DNA of 64,000 nucleotides. Source: Moniliella sp. 'wahieum'. Taxonomy: Eukaryota > Basidiomycota > Moniliellomycetes > Moniliellales > Moniliellaceae. The position numbers were made by a program, and so were the translations under genes. Below, piece after piece: positions 47,206 through 57,859 of the stretch (position 1 is its first letter; each line of letters starts with the position of its first letter). The stretch spans positions 434,001-498,000 of the forward strand of contig RSEE01000028.1 in NCBI GenBank assembly GCA_003971905.1, read 5' to 3'. The notes beneath the pieces are model-generated. The model worked only from the letters and a program-made list of their open reading frames with translations. It did no database searches and was not told where the DNA came from.

Positions 47206-49163
47206 AGTTTGACGGGCGATGAGAGAAGTATAGAGTGGTTTTGTCAATATCGTTGACGTTCTATACATGCGTTCACATATACGAAGTGAAGGTCATTATA
47301 TATAGCCACACTGCATTCATTAACCATCTGCTCCGCTCTTACATCTTTACGGGATGAATTCACGGGCTCTCCCTTCGAGACGTCTACAGCACATGTTTTT
47401 ATGAGCGAAGATGGTTCAATGAGATAAAATGGCCGACTTCCATATAGCAGCATACAGTTTATGTGGGGATGCTACAATCAGAGCCCCTCCGATATTCCTT
47501 TCCAAGCGGTATGCACACGTTTGCGCTAAACAGTGGAGAATGTATTAGCTCGGAGGGCTCGACTGCAAAAAGTCAAAAAGGAAAGAGTCGGAGCTGGAAG
47601 AGTCCTGTATAACGCCGTAGATCTCTTTCCAAATGGTCCTTCTGTGGACCCGGCCTGTCGTGTGGGCCTCCACCATACATTATAACGTGCATTATTCACG
47701 TGTGTGGCCTGTGAGATCCGGGATACGCCTGTCGACCCCGTATACTTTTGGTATACAGGAGCCCGTGGACCTCATCGAAGAGCTTTTTCACCAACATAAG
47801 TGTACTCTCTCGATCACTCTCGATCATCGACGATATCATCTCGATTGCTTGTTCGTGATACACGCGTCTTATGAGACGCGTCTCTTAATGAGGGTCCTCT
47901 CTCCCTCTGTGTTCCGTTATCGACTCTGCCTCTCCCATACAAACGTGTAATACCCTGCATCGGTGTGTTGTGCAAGCCAAAGAAATACACCACAGTTCGC
48001 TGAAGCTTCATCTGAATCCTGCCTGATTATTCCATCATGGCGTGCTTCCTTCATTTGTTGCGGTAGTTACTAGTTTATCGATCCTGCTATTCCGAAAGAG
48101 TAGGGAAAAAATGTATAGCCGCACTAGCATCATGCATCATCATGCATGATCTTCAATATATCAATTCTTGTGCGTTTTGATAGCTCTCCGTATACCCCAC
48201 CCGTCTAACGTTTATACCTCCTGCCGTCACGCGTCAGTCTCATGATCTCATACCGCCGCGAGTCAAAGCGGGTATAACAGCAAACGCAAGAAGCTTTGTA
48301 TTGTGTGCATGTGGAGCTTCAAGCTTCAAGATTAGTGCTAGTGGCTGGGACCTGGCGTCCGGGACCGGTGACCGGTGACCAGCATATCATATCGCCTCTC
48401 CTGTTGTCTAATAGCCGATTATCGCCGACAAGGCGTGCTGCCTTGAAGCTTGACATGTGCATGACGGAAGGTAGGAAGGATGGAGCTTGGCGTGTGCAGT
48501 ATGCCATTTGCATGGCTCTCCTTAGATCTCACGCAAGGATACTTTCAATGACATAAGGCAAAACCGCATAATGTGTTTGCCCCGCAGTGCCAAACGCGTC
48601 TTGGTCTATAGATATAGCCGAGGAGACCATCTTGATGCTTCTACTGATGTGCTGAGGACACATTCGTCAGATATAAGAAACGACGCTCAGATGCACCCTC
48701 TGGTATAAACCTAAGCTGTCAGCACTCTATAGCATTACCCGGCCTTGGCTCGCCGATGTTCACACGCCACTGCAACCATCTGCGATGCCCTCCCCGAGAA
48801 CTGTGTTAATATAGGGCCAATCTTGGGTTGACCCGAAGACGCAATGGCGCAACTCAATAACGGGTTGCATCTCTGTGCACATGTTGACCTAATAACCGCA
48901 GGGTTCCCTTTCAGGGCGATTGCGAGCCCGCGTCTGCCGTGGTGGATGCCATAAGCTTATTGGAGCTCCATGTCAGCGGCGAGTAGAAGTCCGACATTTG
49001 GATGCAAAGAACGCTGGGGGGGGTTTTCCTCGTCTCCCGTATCTCTCCAATCTCTCTTGCGTAGAAGTATATTAGAGAGCTGCCATATCGCATGCCAGCG
49101 TTTTCCTCCATCCCCCGTCCACATCCTCAAGAACCATTACCCGTTGCCCATTCCCCCACCACT
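47206..49163. other. Intergenic region, no recognisable gene
   Basis: Short frames only. Heptamer arrays are seen near 48128-48148 (ATGCATC/ATGCATG), 48313-48330 (AAGCTTC) and 48360-48380 (ACCGGTG). The last 60 bp are a C-rich leader before the TauD-like gene. Confidence 0.55.
48360..48380. repeat. Palindromic heptamer array (ACCGGTG)n
   Basis: Same unit as at 37333-37352, with two and a half copies. Confidence 0.8.
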
Positions 49164-50563
49164 ATGGCTGCTGCTTCCGTTGCCACCCAGGCCCACGATG
49201 TGGGCTCCCTGTCGTCGAAGCTGGAAGCGGTGAATCTCCAGTCCACACGGCCGCCGTCCAGCTGGAATACGACCCGAATGTGGACGAAAAAGTGATTCGC
49301 GAAGCGTCTGTTTGGCACGCCGTACGAACCCAACGAGGCTTTGGAACGTGGACCATGCCAAGTGGGCGGCCCAGCAGGGCCAAGCGCCAAGAAGCGTTTG
49401 CCAAGTTTCGTGCGTCTGGGTTGCCGCTTCATGTTGAAGGCCCGGCGGTCTGGGACGGACGGGTGTTGCAAGGTCAGCCGGACAAGTGGCTGCAGGAGTT
49501 AGCGAGAGCGAGAAGAGGAAGTGCAACGTGCACTGGAGCACTTTAAGACCTTGCTGCTGCTGCCCACGAAAAGGAACCATACAACTTTGATGCCATCTCG
49601 CCGGTGACCTTCCCTCTGCCCACGCTGAGCACGGCGCTTCATGCTGCGGCGGACAAGGTTCTGAATGGAGTTGGGATCCAAGTGTTCCGTGGCTTGGATC
49701 CGGACCAATGGAGTCGGGAAGAACAGATCATTGTCTATGCGGGCGTGGCATCGTACATTGGTGAAATCCGCCTGGCGCAGCAAACGGATAAAGCGTTGAT
49801 CCACCTTCGTGACCTGACCAAGTTTAAGAAGGAGGACCGACCTACGATCACTCTGAAGGGTACGTTGATTCTTTCCTTTGCTCATGGCAATGCCATCCGA
49901 ATTGAGGTACGCACGTCACGTGGTAGTCCCAAGCTAACATCGGTGGTTTGCTTGCCTTCCCACTTTCCAGGTCAGACTTCGGGCAACCAAGTGGCTCACA
50001 CGGACGCCGGCGACATCATCTCCCTCTTCACGCTGAGTCCTGCGGCGGAAGGAGGGTTGAGCCAGGTGGCGTCGGTAGGAGAAGTGTACAATTGGTTTGC
50101 GGAGCACCGGCCTGACTTGCTCAGCGTGTTGACCGACCCGAGTTGGGAGTGGGGCGGGCACGCGGCCATCCCCTTGGTTCACTGGTACCAAGGGCGCATC
50201 CTGGCGCAGTATGCGCGTCGTCCTTGGTTCCCCTTTTTCGAGGGGGAGCGCTTGGCCAACACGGTGGAACTGCCGTATGACAAGCACATCGCTCTTGACG
50301 GTCTTCACTTTACGGCCGCCGAGCGGTTTATCAATCTCGATCTCCAAAAGGGCGATCTCGAGTTTATCAACAACCTCCAAGTCTTCCACGCTCGCAACGC
50401 CTCGAACGACAATGACAAGACCCAGCGTCACTTGCTGCGTCTGTGGCTGCGTAACGAGGAGAAGCATGTGCCCATCCCAGACGCTCTCAAGCCGCTCTGG
50501 ACGCCCCTCTTGGACAACAAGAACCTCAAGTGGCCCCTCGAGGCTTGGGAAAAGGAAACCTAA
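49164..50563 (+). CDS. TauD/TfdA-like Fe(II)/2-oxoglutarate dioxygenase
   Basis: This is a 2-oxoglutarate-dependent dioxygenase of the taurine/2,4-D family as found in fungi; the substrate is unknown. The start ATG 49164 opens MAAASVATQAHD, then after a slip near 49245 come GPAVWDGRVLQGQPDKWLQEL, FPLPTLSTALHAAADKVLNG, GIQVFRGLDPDQWSREEQ and GVASYIGEI. The metal-binding HxD is HTDAGDIISLF near 50000. The distal His is in FINNLQVFHARNAS near 50380, followed by RHLLRLWLR, which carries the 2-oxoglutarate-binding Arg. An intron at 49907-49970 (64 nt, GCTAAC branch) is likely just before the HxD block, where one more slip occurs. There is no signal peptide, so it is probably cytosolic. The end EAWEKET at TAA 50561 is normal for the family. 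Confidence 0.87.
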
Positions 50564-51158
50564 ACGTTTCCGCTGGGCAACCATCAGGGACGTCTGTGGG
50601 TTCTGGTTAAGTATGATATATGATTGGTGATGTGCGTGGGAAACGGAGCAAAAAGCTGGTTCTATAGGATGTAGCAGTGTGGCCGTCTCTGTAGAATACT
50701 CAGAGAGCAGTTTCGCCTGTCGAAACCCCGAGGGGGGGAAGGTTGGCCATAAAGAGGCTTCTCTCACTTGGCAGTCGTCTCTTCCTTACATTTAACTAGC
50801 CTAGCTGTCTCTCTACAGAGACCAGGGATGGGCGGACAAAGATGAAGAGCCAAGAGAAACGGGCTTGCTGGCTCAAGGGGTGGTTTGCAACACATTTTCT
50901 TATTAGTACGGAATGGATCTACGTAGCATAGATGGCAGGCACGGTGCACCAGCGTCGCAACCGAGAACAAAACGCACAAGTCGTGAACTGTCGCAAGATC
51001 GGGACCGGTGCGGCCCAAGCGCCAAAATTAAAGCACTGAGACGTGACATGTTGGATGCTATCAAGCGGGACGAGCAAAGAGAGGGAAGAAGAGCCAAGCG
51101 AAAAAGTGTTGAGCTACTCAACTTGTAAGGAACTGGGGCGGCTTCCATGTCGGCTCTC

Positions 51159-51161
<3 letters not shown>

Positions 51162-51189
<28 letters not shown>
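51162..51189. repeat. (GA)n microsatellite
   Basis: About 14 uninterrupted GA units. Confidence 0.95.
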
Positions 51190-51190
<1 letters not shown>

Positions 51191-51375
51191 GACAGACAGG
51201 CTGCACTAAACTCGGCTCTGTGACAAATTGGTTCACCACCAATCGCCCTTTCTTTGCTGGGCTGAGCGCTCACGAGCCCTGCAACACGGCAGCAGGGGTA
51301 GAATTTCTACATCTCGACGCCTTGGCTTTTGGCGCGCTGCAAATATTGGCTTCCTTGACAAACGTACCATCTTAC

Positions 51376-51402
51376 AAAAACAATCAAACAAACAAACAAA
51401 CA
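51376..51402. repeat. (CAAA)n microsatellite
   Basis: CAAA tetranucleotides turning into CAGA copies. Confidence 0.85.
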
Positions 51403-51842
51403 GACAGACCGACAGAGTTGGGGAAATGGCCGATAAACCGTTTCGCATCGTCTACCACGTGGCGGTGCGTGGATGCGAGTAGGATGATTGTAGAGGGAAC
51501 ATGTCGTATGCTTCAAACTGGGCGGAGACGGGTGTGGAGGGTAGCAGGAGGGAGAGGAGGGTGGGGGAGAGAGCAGGATAGACGTGAAGACGATGGTATA
51601 CCAAGATACCTCAAATATGCGGTCATATGCGACAAAAGGCGACTGGCTGACAAGACGGGCGAGAGGGGATGCGGTACAGAACGGTGCGTTGGCGAGCAAG
51701 ATCCCAGAGGGGAAGAGAACTATCTACCCGAACCGAGCCAGCACCCTCAACGACCGAGGACAGACAGGCAGGGAACGTACCCTGCTTCTGACCCGGTGGT
51801 ACTTCTCCCGAGGAAAGCTACCGTGCCAGTTGCCACGTACTC

Positions 51843-53023
51843 TTATTCCATGGGAGAGACCGAGGATCGCTCGACAGGCGTGAGGATGCGTCGACGCGCA
51901 TTGATGAACCAATTGGAGATCTGGTTCATGCTCAGTCCCGTTGTTTCGCACAGGTGGCGCTTTCGTCCTCGGTGGGGTAGGGGTGGTTGACATGGTCCAG
52001 CAACCAGGTGCGAAGCAAGTCCGTTACTTCCTTGGGAAGTTTGCCGCGTCGCTTGACGATCGACGTGCGGGAGGAAAGGGGGGGAGGGTACATGTGAGAA
52101 GGCGGGAATCGCGGTGGGGCGCCTTCGGCCATGCCAGCGAGGGCGGGCAAGGGTTCCTTGGGACTAGGCCGGGCGGTAGGATGGGGTGAAAGGGCCGTTT
52201 CCCTCTAGGGCGGGGCGGCGAGGGCACACGGGCATAGGGATGATGCCGCACACCAGGACCCACATCCCTACTCTGGCTTGGGCGGGCAAGCCCATCACTC
52301 TCTGCGTTAGAGGAGCGAGGCGAAAGAGTGTGCACAGTGGTTGTCAAAGGGTGGGCGGCATCGTGCTCGCATAGATACCCGGTGGCGGGGGTACGTAATT
52401 GCCATACCTTGGGTCGAGGTAGGCAGCGTTCATCGCAGGCCCCTTGGGGCCATCCAGATGGGGCGGGAGATGGCTCGAGGGACTCGGGATAGTAGTACCT
52501 GCAGAAGCTGGGGCATAGGGAGGCGATTGCGGTTGGGCTTGGGGATAGGAAGCCACCGCCTCGCTCGCATCTGCTTCACCCGGGGCAGGGGTCGCGGCTG
52601 TCTCGCGGGTACGGGTACGGCGGCGGTGCCTGGGACGAAGGATGGGGCACATAGGGCGCACTAGCCTGGCGCGGGCGTCAGCGGCACCCCTTCCTTGGGC
52701 TGGAAATGCGAGCGGAAGAGCCGGTGCAGTAACCGAGTGAGCACGGGCATGTTGGTGGAAGAAGTCGGTGGGGAGGAACTGGTCGATGTAGGAGGATGCC
52801 GGGTAGGCGCTGCTTGGACGAAGGCAGGGCCGAGAGCGAGGTGCGAGGGCCGCGCGACGACGGATCTGCAGCGTCCGGGCCGGGTGGGGAGTCCTGGCTG
52901 GAGGAGAGGGGGGCAGAGACAGGCGGCTGGGGCGGTTCTGGGCGGCGAAGACAGTGGCGAGGCCGGGCAGAGGCAGGCGGGGCGGAGGCGGGGAGGGGGG
53001 GGCGCACTGGGGGTCGAGGCCAT
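51843..53023 (-). CDS. TALE (KN-type) homeodomain transcription factor
   Basis: This is a nuclear DNA-binding protein with a TALE homeodomain near its C-terminus. The minus-strand frame at 52075-51945 gives VKRRGKLPKEVTDLLRTWLL and DHVNHPYPTEDE, with the three-residue-extended loop typical of TALE proteins. A one-base loss in GAAAGCG near 51959 shifts the frame. After it the recognition helix follows as CETTGLSMNQISNWFINARR, then RILTPVERSS and the stop at 51845. The sequence N-terminal of the domain is long, low-complexity and Pro/Ser/Ala-rich (52090-53023), ending GIYASTMPPTL in one frame. ATG 53023 (MASTPSAP) is the best start I can offer. In fungi such proteins act in development, mating or stress; CUP9/TOS8 are yeast relatives. 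No HD1/HD2 mating pair is visible next to it. Confidence 0.85.
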
Positions 53024-53892
53024 GTCGGCCGTGGGCGGCTGTGGGGAGATGGTGGGGGCAGGGCAGGTCAGCATGTCTGCAGCGAGGCGGGGAGAAGGGG
53101 AACGAGAGACGGCGGGCGGCGGGGAGAGACGTACGGCGACACAGGACATGGAGGGTGATGGGGCGGAGAGGGGCGGAGGCGGCGGGAGCAGCGGAGGCGG
53201 AGGTGGGGCCGAGGCAAGCAGGCAGGGCAGGGTGGCCAGCAGGCACGAGGGCGTGCTGGGTCCAGACAGGGTCCAAGGCCAGGGCGCCGACAGCGCAGCT
53301 GGGCAGGCGGGCGCTGTGCGTGCCTGGCCGGCCGGAGCGCAGGCAGCAAGCACCGCAGCCCAGCCGCCACGGGGGCAGTCGCATATGCACATGCTCTTCG
53401 ACCGATCATCGATCCATGAGCGATCCAAAGACGACTCTAGGCAGACGCACGCTCTGTGCACGCCCTCGCACCCTCCGCTGCACTCCCCCTCGCACCCCCT
53501 CGCAGCAGTGCTTGGCAAGCGCTGTGCCCGCGCTGCGTTCGCGGTGCGCACAGCCGGCCGCACAGCCCAGCCACTGCCCTGTGCCTCGCGATCACCCGGG
53601 GGCGCCTGGGGTGGCACGGGACGCATGATGCATGATGCATGACGAGCGACTAGTGACTCGTAGTGATCGTGGTGGTGACATGGACATGCAGCAGGCGACA
53701 GGCGACATGCGCCAGGCGGCAACAGGCGGCAACCGGCGCAGGCTGGCATCTGGCCCCAGAGGAGCATGTTGGTGCACACAGCTTTGCCAGCGCAGCTGCA
53801 TCCCACCTCCTGCATGGCCATCGGCGCACCGAGCACCGAGCATCCCAGCCTCCCCTCCCGCACTGGGCCTCAGCACCAGTGTGCGGTGGCAC

Positions 53893-53945
53893 CTGTCACA
53901 TGTCACATGTCATGCATCATGCATCTTGTAACATGTGACACATGC
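53893..53945. repeat. Heptamer array switching ACATGTC to ATGCATC
   Basis: TCACATG units are followed in register by TCATGCA units and then by an inverted ACATGTGACACATG block. The core palindrome changes from CATG to TGCA. Confidence 0.88.
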
Positions 53946-54128
53946 TCCGACAGGTGCGCGTGACATGCACACGCGCGACATGCGACAGCGCACCCTAGCG
54001 CCCTCCGCCCCCCTGCCTGCCCCCTGCTCGTCCTCCTCTGCTCTCCTGCCGCTGTTGCAGCGTGTTTGCCCCATGCGGCATCTGTTACGCGGCAAGTATG
54101 TACCCCGGGCTTGAGGCGGCCGGCTTGA

Positions 54129-54195
54129 AGCTTGACGCGTGACGCGCGTGACGCCTCAGCCTGAGGCTCACCTGAGGCCTGAGGGATTAATGATC
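54129..54195. repeat. Mixed heptamer array: AAGCTTG, ACGCGTG, GGCC types
   Basis: TTGAAGC passes into TGACGCG units and then into CCTGAGG/GAGGCCT units within about 65 bp, mostly in 7-bp register. Confidence 0.8.
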
Positions 54196-54249
54196 GATGA
54201 TGTTGTCAGTGTGCGTGATGCAGATGACATAATGCATGATGCTCAGCTA

Positions 54250-54280
54250 GATAATCGATAACTTCGATAATCGATAACTA
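54250..54280. repeat. Palindromic heptamer array (ATCGATA)n
   Basis: Units of ATCGAT plus A, with one TTCGATA variant. Confidence 0.8.
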
Positions 54281-54492
54281 GAACTGGCGCAAATCGGTGA
54301 CGCGCACGTAACAAGTAACGCGTACACAGTAATCATAGTAGCCGGGTAGCCGGTATCCGGTAATCGGCACCCGGCTGCTCAGCCTGAGCGGCTCAGCGCG
54401 CGTCCCAAACAACCGGTAAGCATCAAGTGTTCAGGGTGTTATTTACGTGTTCAGTTGAACTTGAACGTTGAGCGTACGTTGACGCATTAACG

Positions 54493-54519
54493 GGTTGAAC
54501 GTTGAACGTTGAACGTTGA
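54493..54519. repeat. Palindromic heptamer array (AACGTTG)n
   Basis: Three and a half exact units of AACGTT plus G; related AACGTT motifs continue at 54560-54580. Confidence 0.9.
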
Positions 54520-54750
54520 CAGCGTCCATGGTTTCTGCGTCCGGAGTTCCACGTTCCACGTTCAACCGAACGTTCAACGTCCCCAGCTGTTGGGAGTATA
54601 GCACACCTGCGGTCAAATCCACCGTTCCCTCCACCATGCGCCATGCTGTTTCGGGGGTAGGATTGGACGTTGGGGTTGGCTACTTCAGTCACTAGTCACA
54701 CATGTTAGTCACAGGAGCCTAACTAGTAACTGGTAACTAGATGTCTGGCT

Positions 54751-54792
54751 GTGACATGTGACACATGTGACATGTGACATGTGACATGTGAG
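54751..54792. repeat. Palindromic heptamer array (ACATGTG)n
   Basis: Five units of ACATGT plus G with one inserted CAC. Confidence 0.9.
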
Positions 54793-54852
54793 CCGCCGCG
54801 AGCGTGAGGCGTGAGGCGTGAGGCCAGCGCGTTATAGGCGCGGAAGCGCGCC

Positions 54853-54877
54853 CTGAAGCTTGAAGCTTGAAGCTTGA
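54853..54877. repeat. Palindromic heptamer array (AAGCTTG)n
   Basis: Three exact units of AAGCTT plus G, about 60 bp after the ACATGTG array and a GTGAGGC array (54806-54826). Confidence 0.9.
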
Positions 54878-54946
54878 CCCTAGCTATAGCTTTTGCCCGC
54901 CTGAAGCTTGAGAGTTTTTGAGCCCTACATCAGTTTATGGTTAGGC

Positions 54947-55000
54947 GCAGCGTTTCTTTGTCCCAGCCTTACGCTTAGGCGCTTAAGCTCTGTAGATGAT
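54947..55000 (+). repeat. Dispersed repeat copy B (GCAGCGTTTC...CAGCCTTA)
   Basis: Second copy of the motif at 16196-16241. It carries an insertion between CAGCCTTA and CTTAAGCTC that looks like heptamer slippage (CGCTTAG). Confidence 0.6.
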
Positions 55001-55994
55001 CGATAATAGATGAGACTGAGTACTGAGTTCAGAAGTACTAACTAACAACTTAAAAGAACGCGTCATGACGAGTGACGTGACGTGGCCGTGACGTTGATCA
55101 TAATAAAGGAGGTGATAATTATCCGTGGCGCTCTTCACAGGCAGGCTCAGACCTCAAGGTATATCCGCAAAACCTGGCCATCGATCATGATCGCAGAGGC
55201 ACAGGTGCGGGAAGGCAGCCCAGCCATGGCTACTCTGGACCTCGCGTGTCTACGACCGCTGTTGAATATACGCGGAGTAGGGCCGCCATGTATCAGCTGA
55301 CACATCGGATCCCAACATGCAATCCTCCTCCCTCAAGTAAGCGGGTGATTTCTTGAGCGGAATGTAGCACGATCACTAGCATGGTCACTATAGCACTCAT
55401 GAGTATATGATGTGTACCCTGATAGTATCCCACCAACTGACGGGGCCGATGACATGCATGGCCGGGTGGTGTATTCGCCCGTTCTGTCCCGGGCTGCGTT
55501 GGATCTGAGCGGGGCCCGTCCGTGACACTTTCTTTGATTGGAAGTTCGACAGCTCTCCTGGGTGCCACCACATTCTGTAGCCAATATATGAGTATCTCCT
55601 CAATTAATTGAAATTCAAGTACCTGTGAGTCCGGAGTGTTCCGACTGCACCACAGGCCTCATTCCATAAGGAAACAACCCTCTCCCCTTCCCCTTGTCTT
55701 TACTGGTCTTAGCGCCTTAGCATGTTAGCGCTTAGCCCTCCCGCGACAGTGGCCCAGATGGGAAGCGTTTCTGGCGAGATTGCTGGAACAGCAAAAAGTA
55801 GTAACAAAAACCCACCCGCCGGCGCCCCGAGAGCTTTTTGATGTAGTAGCCAGAAGGACAGACAGGTTTATGAGACCCCCGAGACGGGAGAGGCCGAGGC
55901 CAGTGAGGGAGAGGCCTCGGTGAGTACGCGTGGCCAGACAGGGGCATGCCAAATTGATATCACACGCTGATGGGATTGACCGCTTATCCATTTA

Positions 55995-56019
55995 GTTTAA
56001 CGTTTAACGTTTAACGTTT
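55995..56019. repeat. Palindromic heptamer array (AACGTTT)n
   Basis: Three units of AACGTT plus T with exact spacing. Confidence 0.9.
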
Positions 56020-57307
56020 TTACGGTTCAACTTATCGACAGCTCTCCATTTTCTCAGTCTGCAGTGTTGGGTCTCCGCGCGTTTACGTTTTATCTGCTTT
56101 CAAAATGGGTACACAGTGGCGAGGTCCCAATTTCTCATCAGAACTCAAACTCCGATCTCAGATCCCGTTCTTCAGAGCAAAATCAGGTCTCCTAATCGCT
56201 GGAACACAGAGGATATAGGGGATCCAGATCGAGCCCTATATATAGTAGGTCGTATATATTGTGCCAGATGGAAGTGTGGGTGAGGTCTGTCAAGACCCTC
56301 TGAAGAGGCCCTGAGGCCTCAGCCTGATGCCTGAGGTATAGGAATTTGAAGCGTCACACCCACTCATCGCGCGTAAAAGAGGCACAGGAACATGCTAGTC
56401 ACATATGTCCGCATGCACGGCTATACCAAACACCCTACCTTTTGCACCCCCAAAGAAGTACAGAAGTACAAAACTCTATAAATGCCAAGTTCTTAGCACA
56501 AACTCTCTAGATGGTTAAAACGGAGGAGACGGTCCTTGTCTTGCTGAAGCGTGGAGGGTTCATACTAACAGTTCCTACCGTCTTCTTGTCCATCGAGACA
56601 GCCGAGAGGACGACGTGGTGCTGCTAGCTTTGCATTTGCGTTCACATTTACTCCGGTGTCTGTGCACGCCTCTGCAAACCATCCTGATGGAACCTATACA
56701 CCTCCCTATAGGTTGCCCATTTCATCGGTTCGACTCCGGGTCCTGTCTTCCTTCGCCGCTAGGAGGGTATCCTGTTGATGTGAAAGTTCGCTTGTCCCAG
56801 AGTGTCCCCCGGAGGGACGGGCGAGGTAAACCAGCGCAAGGGGAGCCCCAGGATGAAGGTAAAAATGAGAGGGAAAGGGATATGGCCCCTGGGACGGACG
56901 ACGACAGCATAGTTAATCATTAAGACCCAAAGAAGTGGAAAATGGGGTGGGGGCTGGTGGGCCCAAAGGGGTACCATGCCACCGTACTCGGGGACACCGG
57001 CAACGGGGGGTATAGCTCTTTGGACAGGATATGGGACAAGCGGGCCTCAAGAGCCAGGGAAAAACCTTTGTTGGATCCATACCAAGCGTGCAGTGGCCGA
57101 TGAGAATATCCACGTTTCCCCGCACCGCCGCACCAACAATAATGGCACATGAACGATGATCTGTCGTTCGGTTGCGTTAATAGGTCTGTCACATGTCACT
57201 GTTGATCAAACGTTGCCCCAAGCGCTGTTGGTGCATGCAATCTCACACCTTATGTAGTGCATAGTTCTCAATATATAATAGTCTTCTCTCCTTCAGCAGG
57301 TGGCCGC

Positions 57308-57330
57308 GGGGGGGGGGGGGGGAGGGGGGG
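57308..57330. repeat. Poly(G) tract
   Basis: Fifteen G, an A and seven G: a possible G-quadruplex and a likely place for length errors. Confidence 0.9.
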
Positions 57331-57859
57331 TAGGTCATGGTTTCAAGCAGGGGAAACAATCCACGGAAGCGCGGCTTCGTACCCCGATTGGGAAGAATCC
57401 TCTGGCGATACGGTCGGGGTTGGATGATGACTCGTTGATGTATACTCCGTGAGATGCTGGGCGGGCGACAAAAAGGTAAAAATAAGCGAAACGAAAAACA
57501 GGATGTTAACCTCCAGCCCGAAGAAACCCACCTGCCATCACAATGCACCGCGGGGGAAGAGGGCGCCCGGACGTGCAGGATATCTCCACGTGGTAGGGGC
57601 AAGACAGCTTGGTGTTGTAGGTGTTGCTCTCTCCTGTCTGCTGGACTCGGCTGTATACCGCCCTCGCCTTGTTTGCAGCTCAGGCGCTGAGGCTGAGGTA
57701 TGCCGAAGTGAAACTTTCACGGGTTCCACGTGGCCCACATCGCTGGCTTCGCTCACCAAAGGATGGATCGTTTGATATGCCCCCACCATCCTGAAGCTTC
57801 GAGGTTGACGTCTCGCCTCTGCGCTTCCTGCCCAGTTGACGCCCAAGGCGACGACTGCC

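Larger units (their letters stand above)
50564..51842. other. Convergent intergenic region with dinucleotide and tetranucleotide repeats
   Basis: The region lies between the 3' ends of the dioxygenase (+) and the homeobox gene (-). It contains (GA)n and (CAAA)n runs and no gene I can support, although long shadow frames cross it. Confidence 0.5.
53024..57859. other. 4.8-kb gene-free region, densest in heptamer arrays
   Basis: No gene is supported. The many long frames in 53100-54000 are mutual shadows of GC-rich DNA. Palindromic heptamer arrays are packed at 53624-53640, 53893-53945, 54129-54195, 54250-54280, 54493-54519, 54751-54792, 54853-54877, 55995-56019 and 56300-56335. A poly(G) tract lies at 57308-57330. 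The left part is presumably the upstream region of the homeobox gene. Confidence 0.6.

Noticed and set aside
51043-51990. 315-codon plus-strand frame between the dioxygenase and the homeobox gene
   Set aside because: It crosses (GA)n and (CAAA)n repeats and overlaps the homeodomain on the other strand; it has no protein-like motif.
52661-53863. 400-codon Cys/Pro/Ala-rich minus-strand frame and several plus-strand frames over the same DNA
   Set aside because: All frames stay open through GC-rich low-complexity DNA. Only the part next to the homeodomain has support.
53624-54880. CRISPR-like array
   Set aside because: Units are 7 bp with no unique spacers, and the genome is eukaryotic.
54100-56350. 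Telomere or subtelomere repeat
   Set aside because: No TTAGGG-type run is present, and the heptamers vary in sequence and are spread over the whole window among ordinary genes.
56724-56735. Possible second tRNA: a B-box-like GGTTCGACTCC
   Set aside because: No matching acceptor strand, D arm or anticodon arm lies at the right distance upstream, and the T stem is imperfect.
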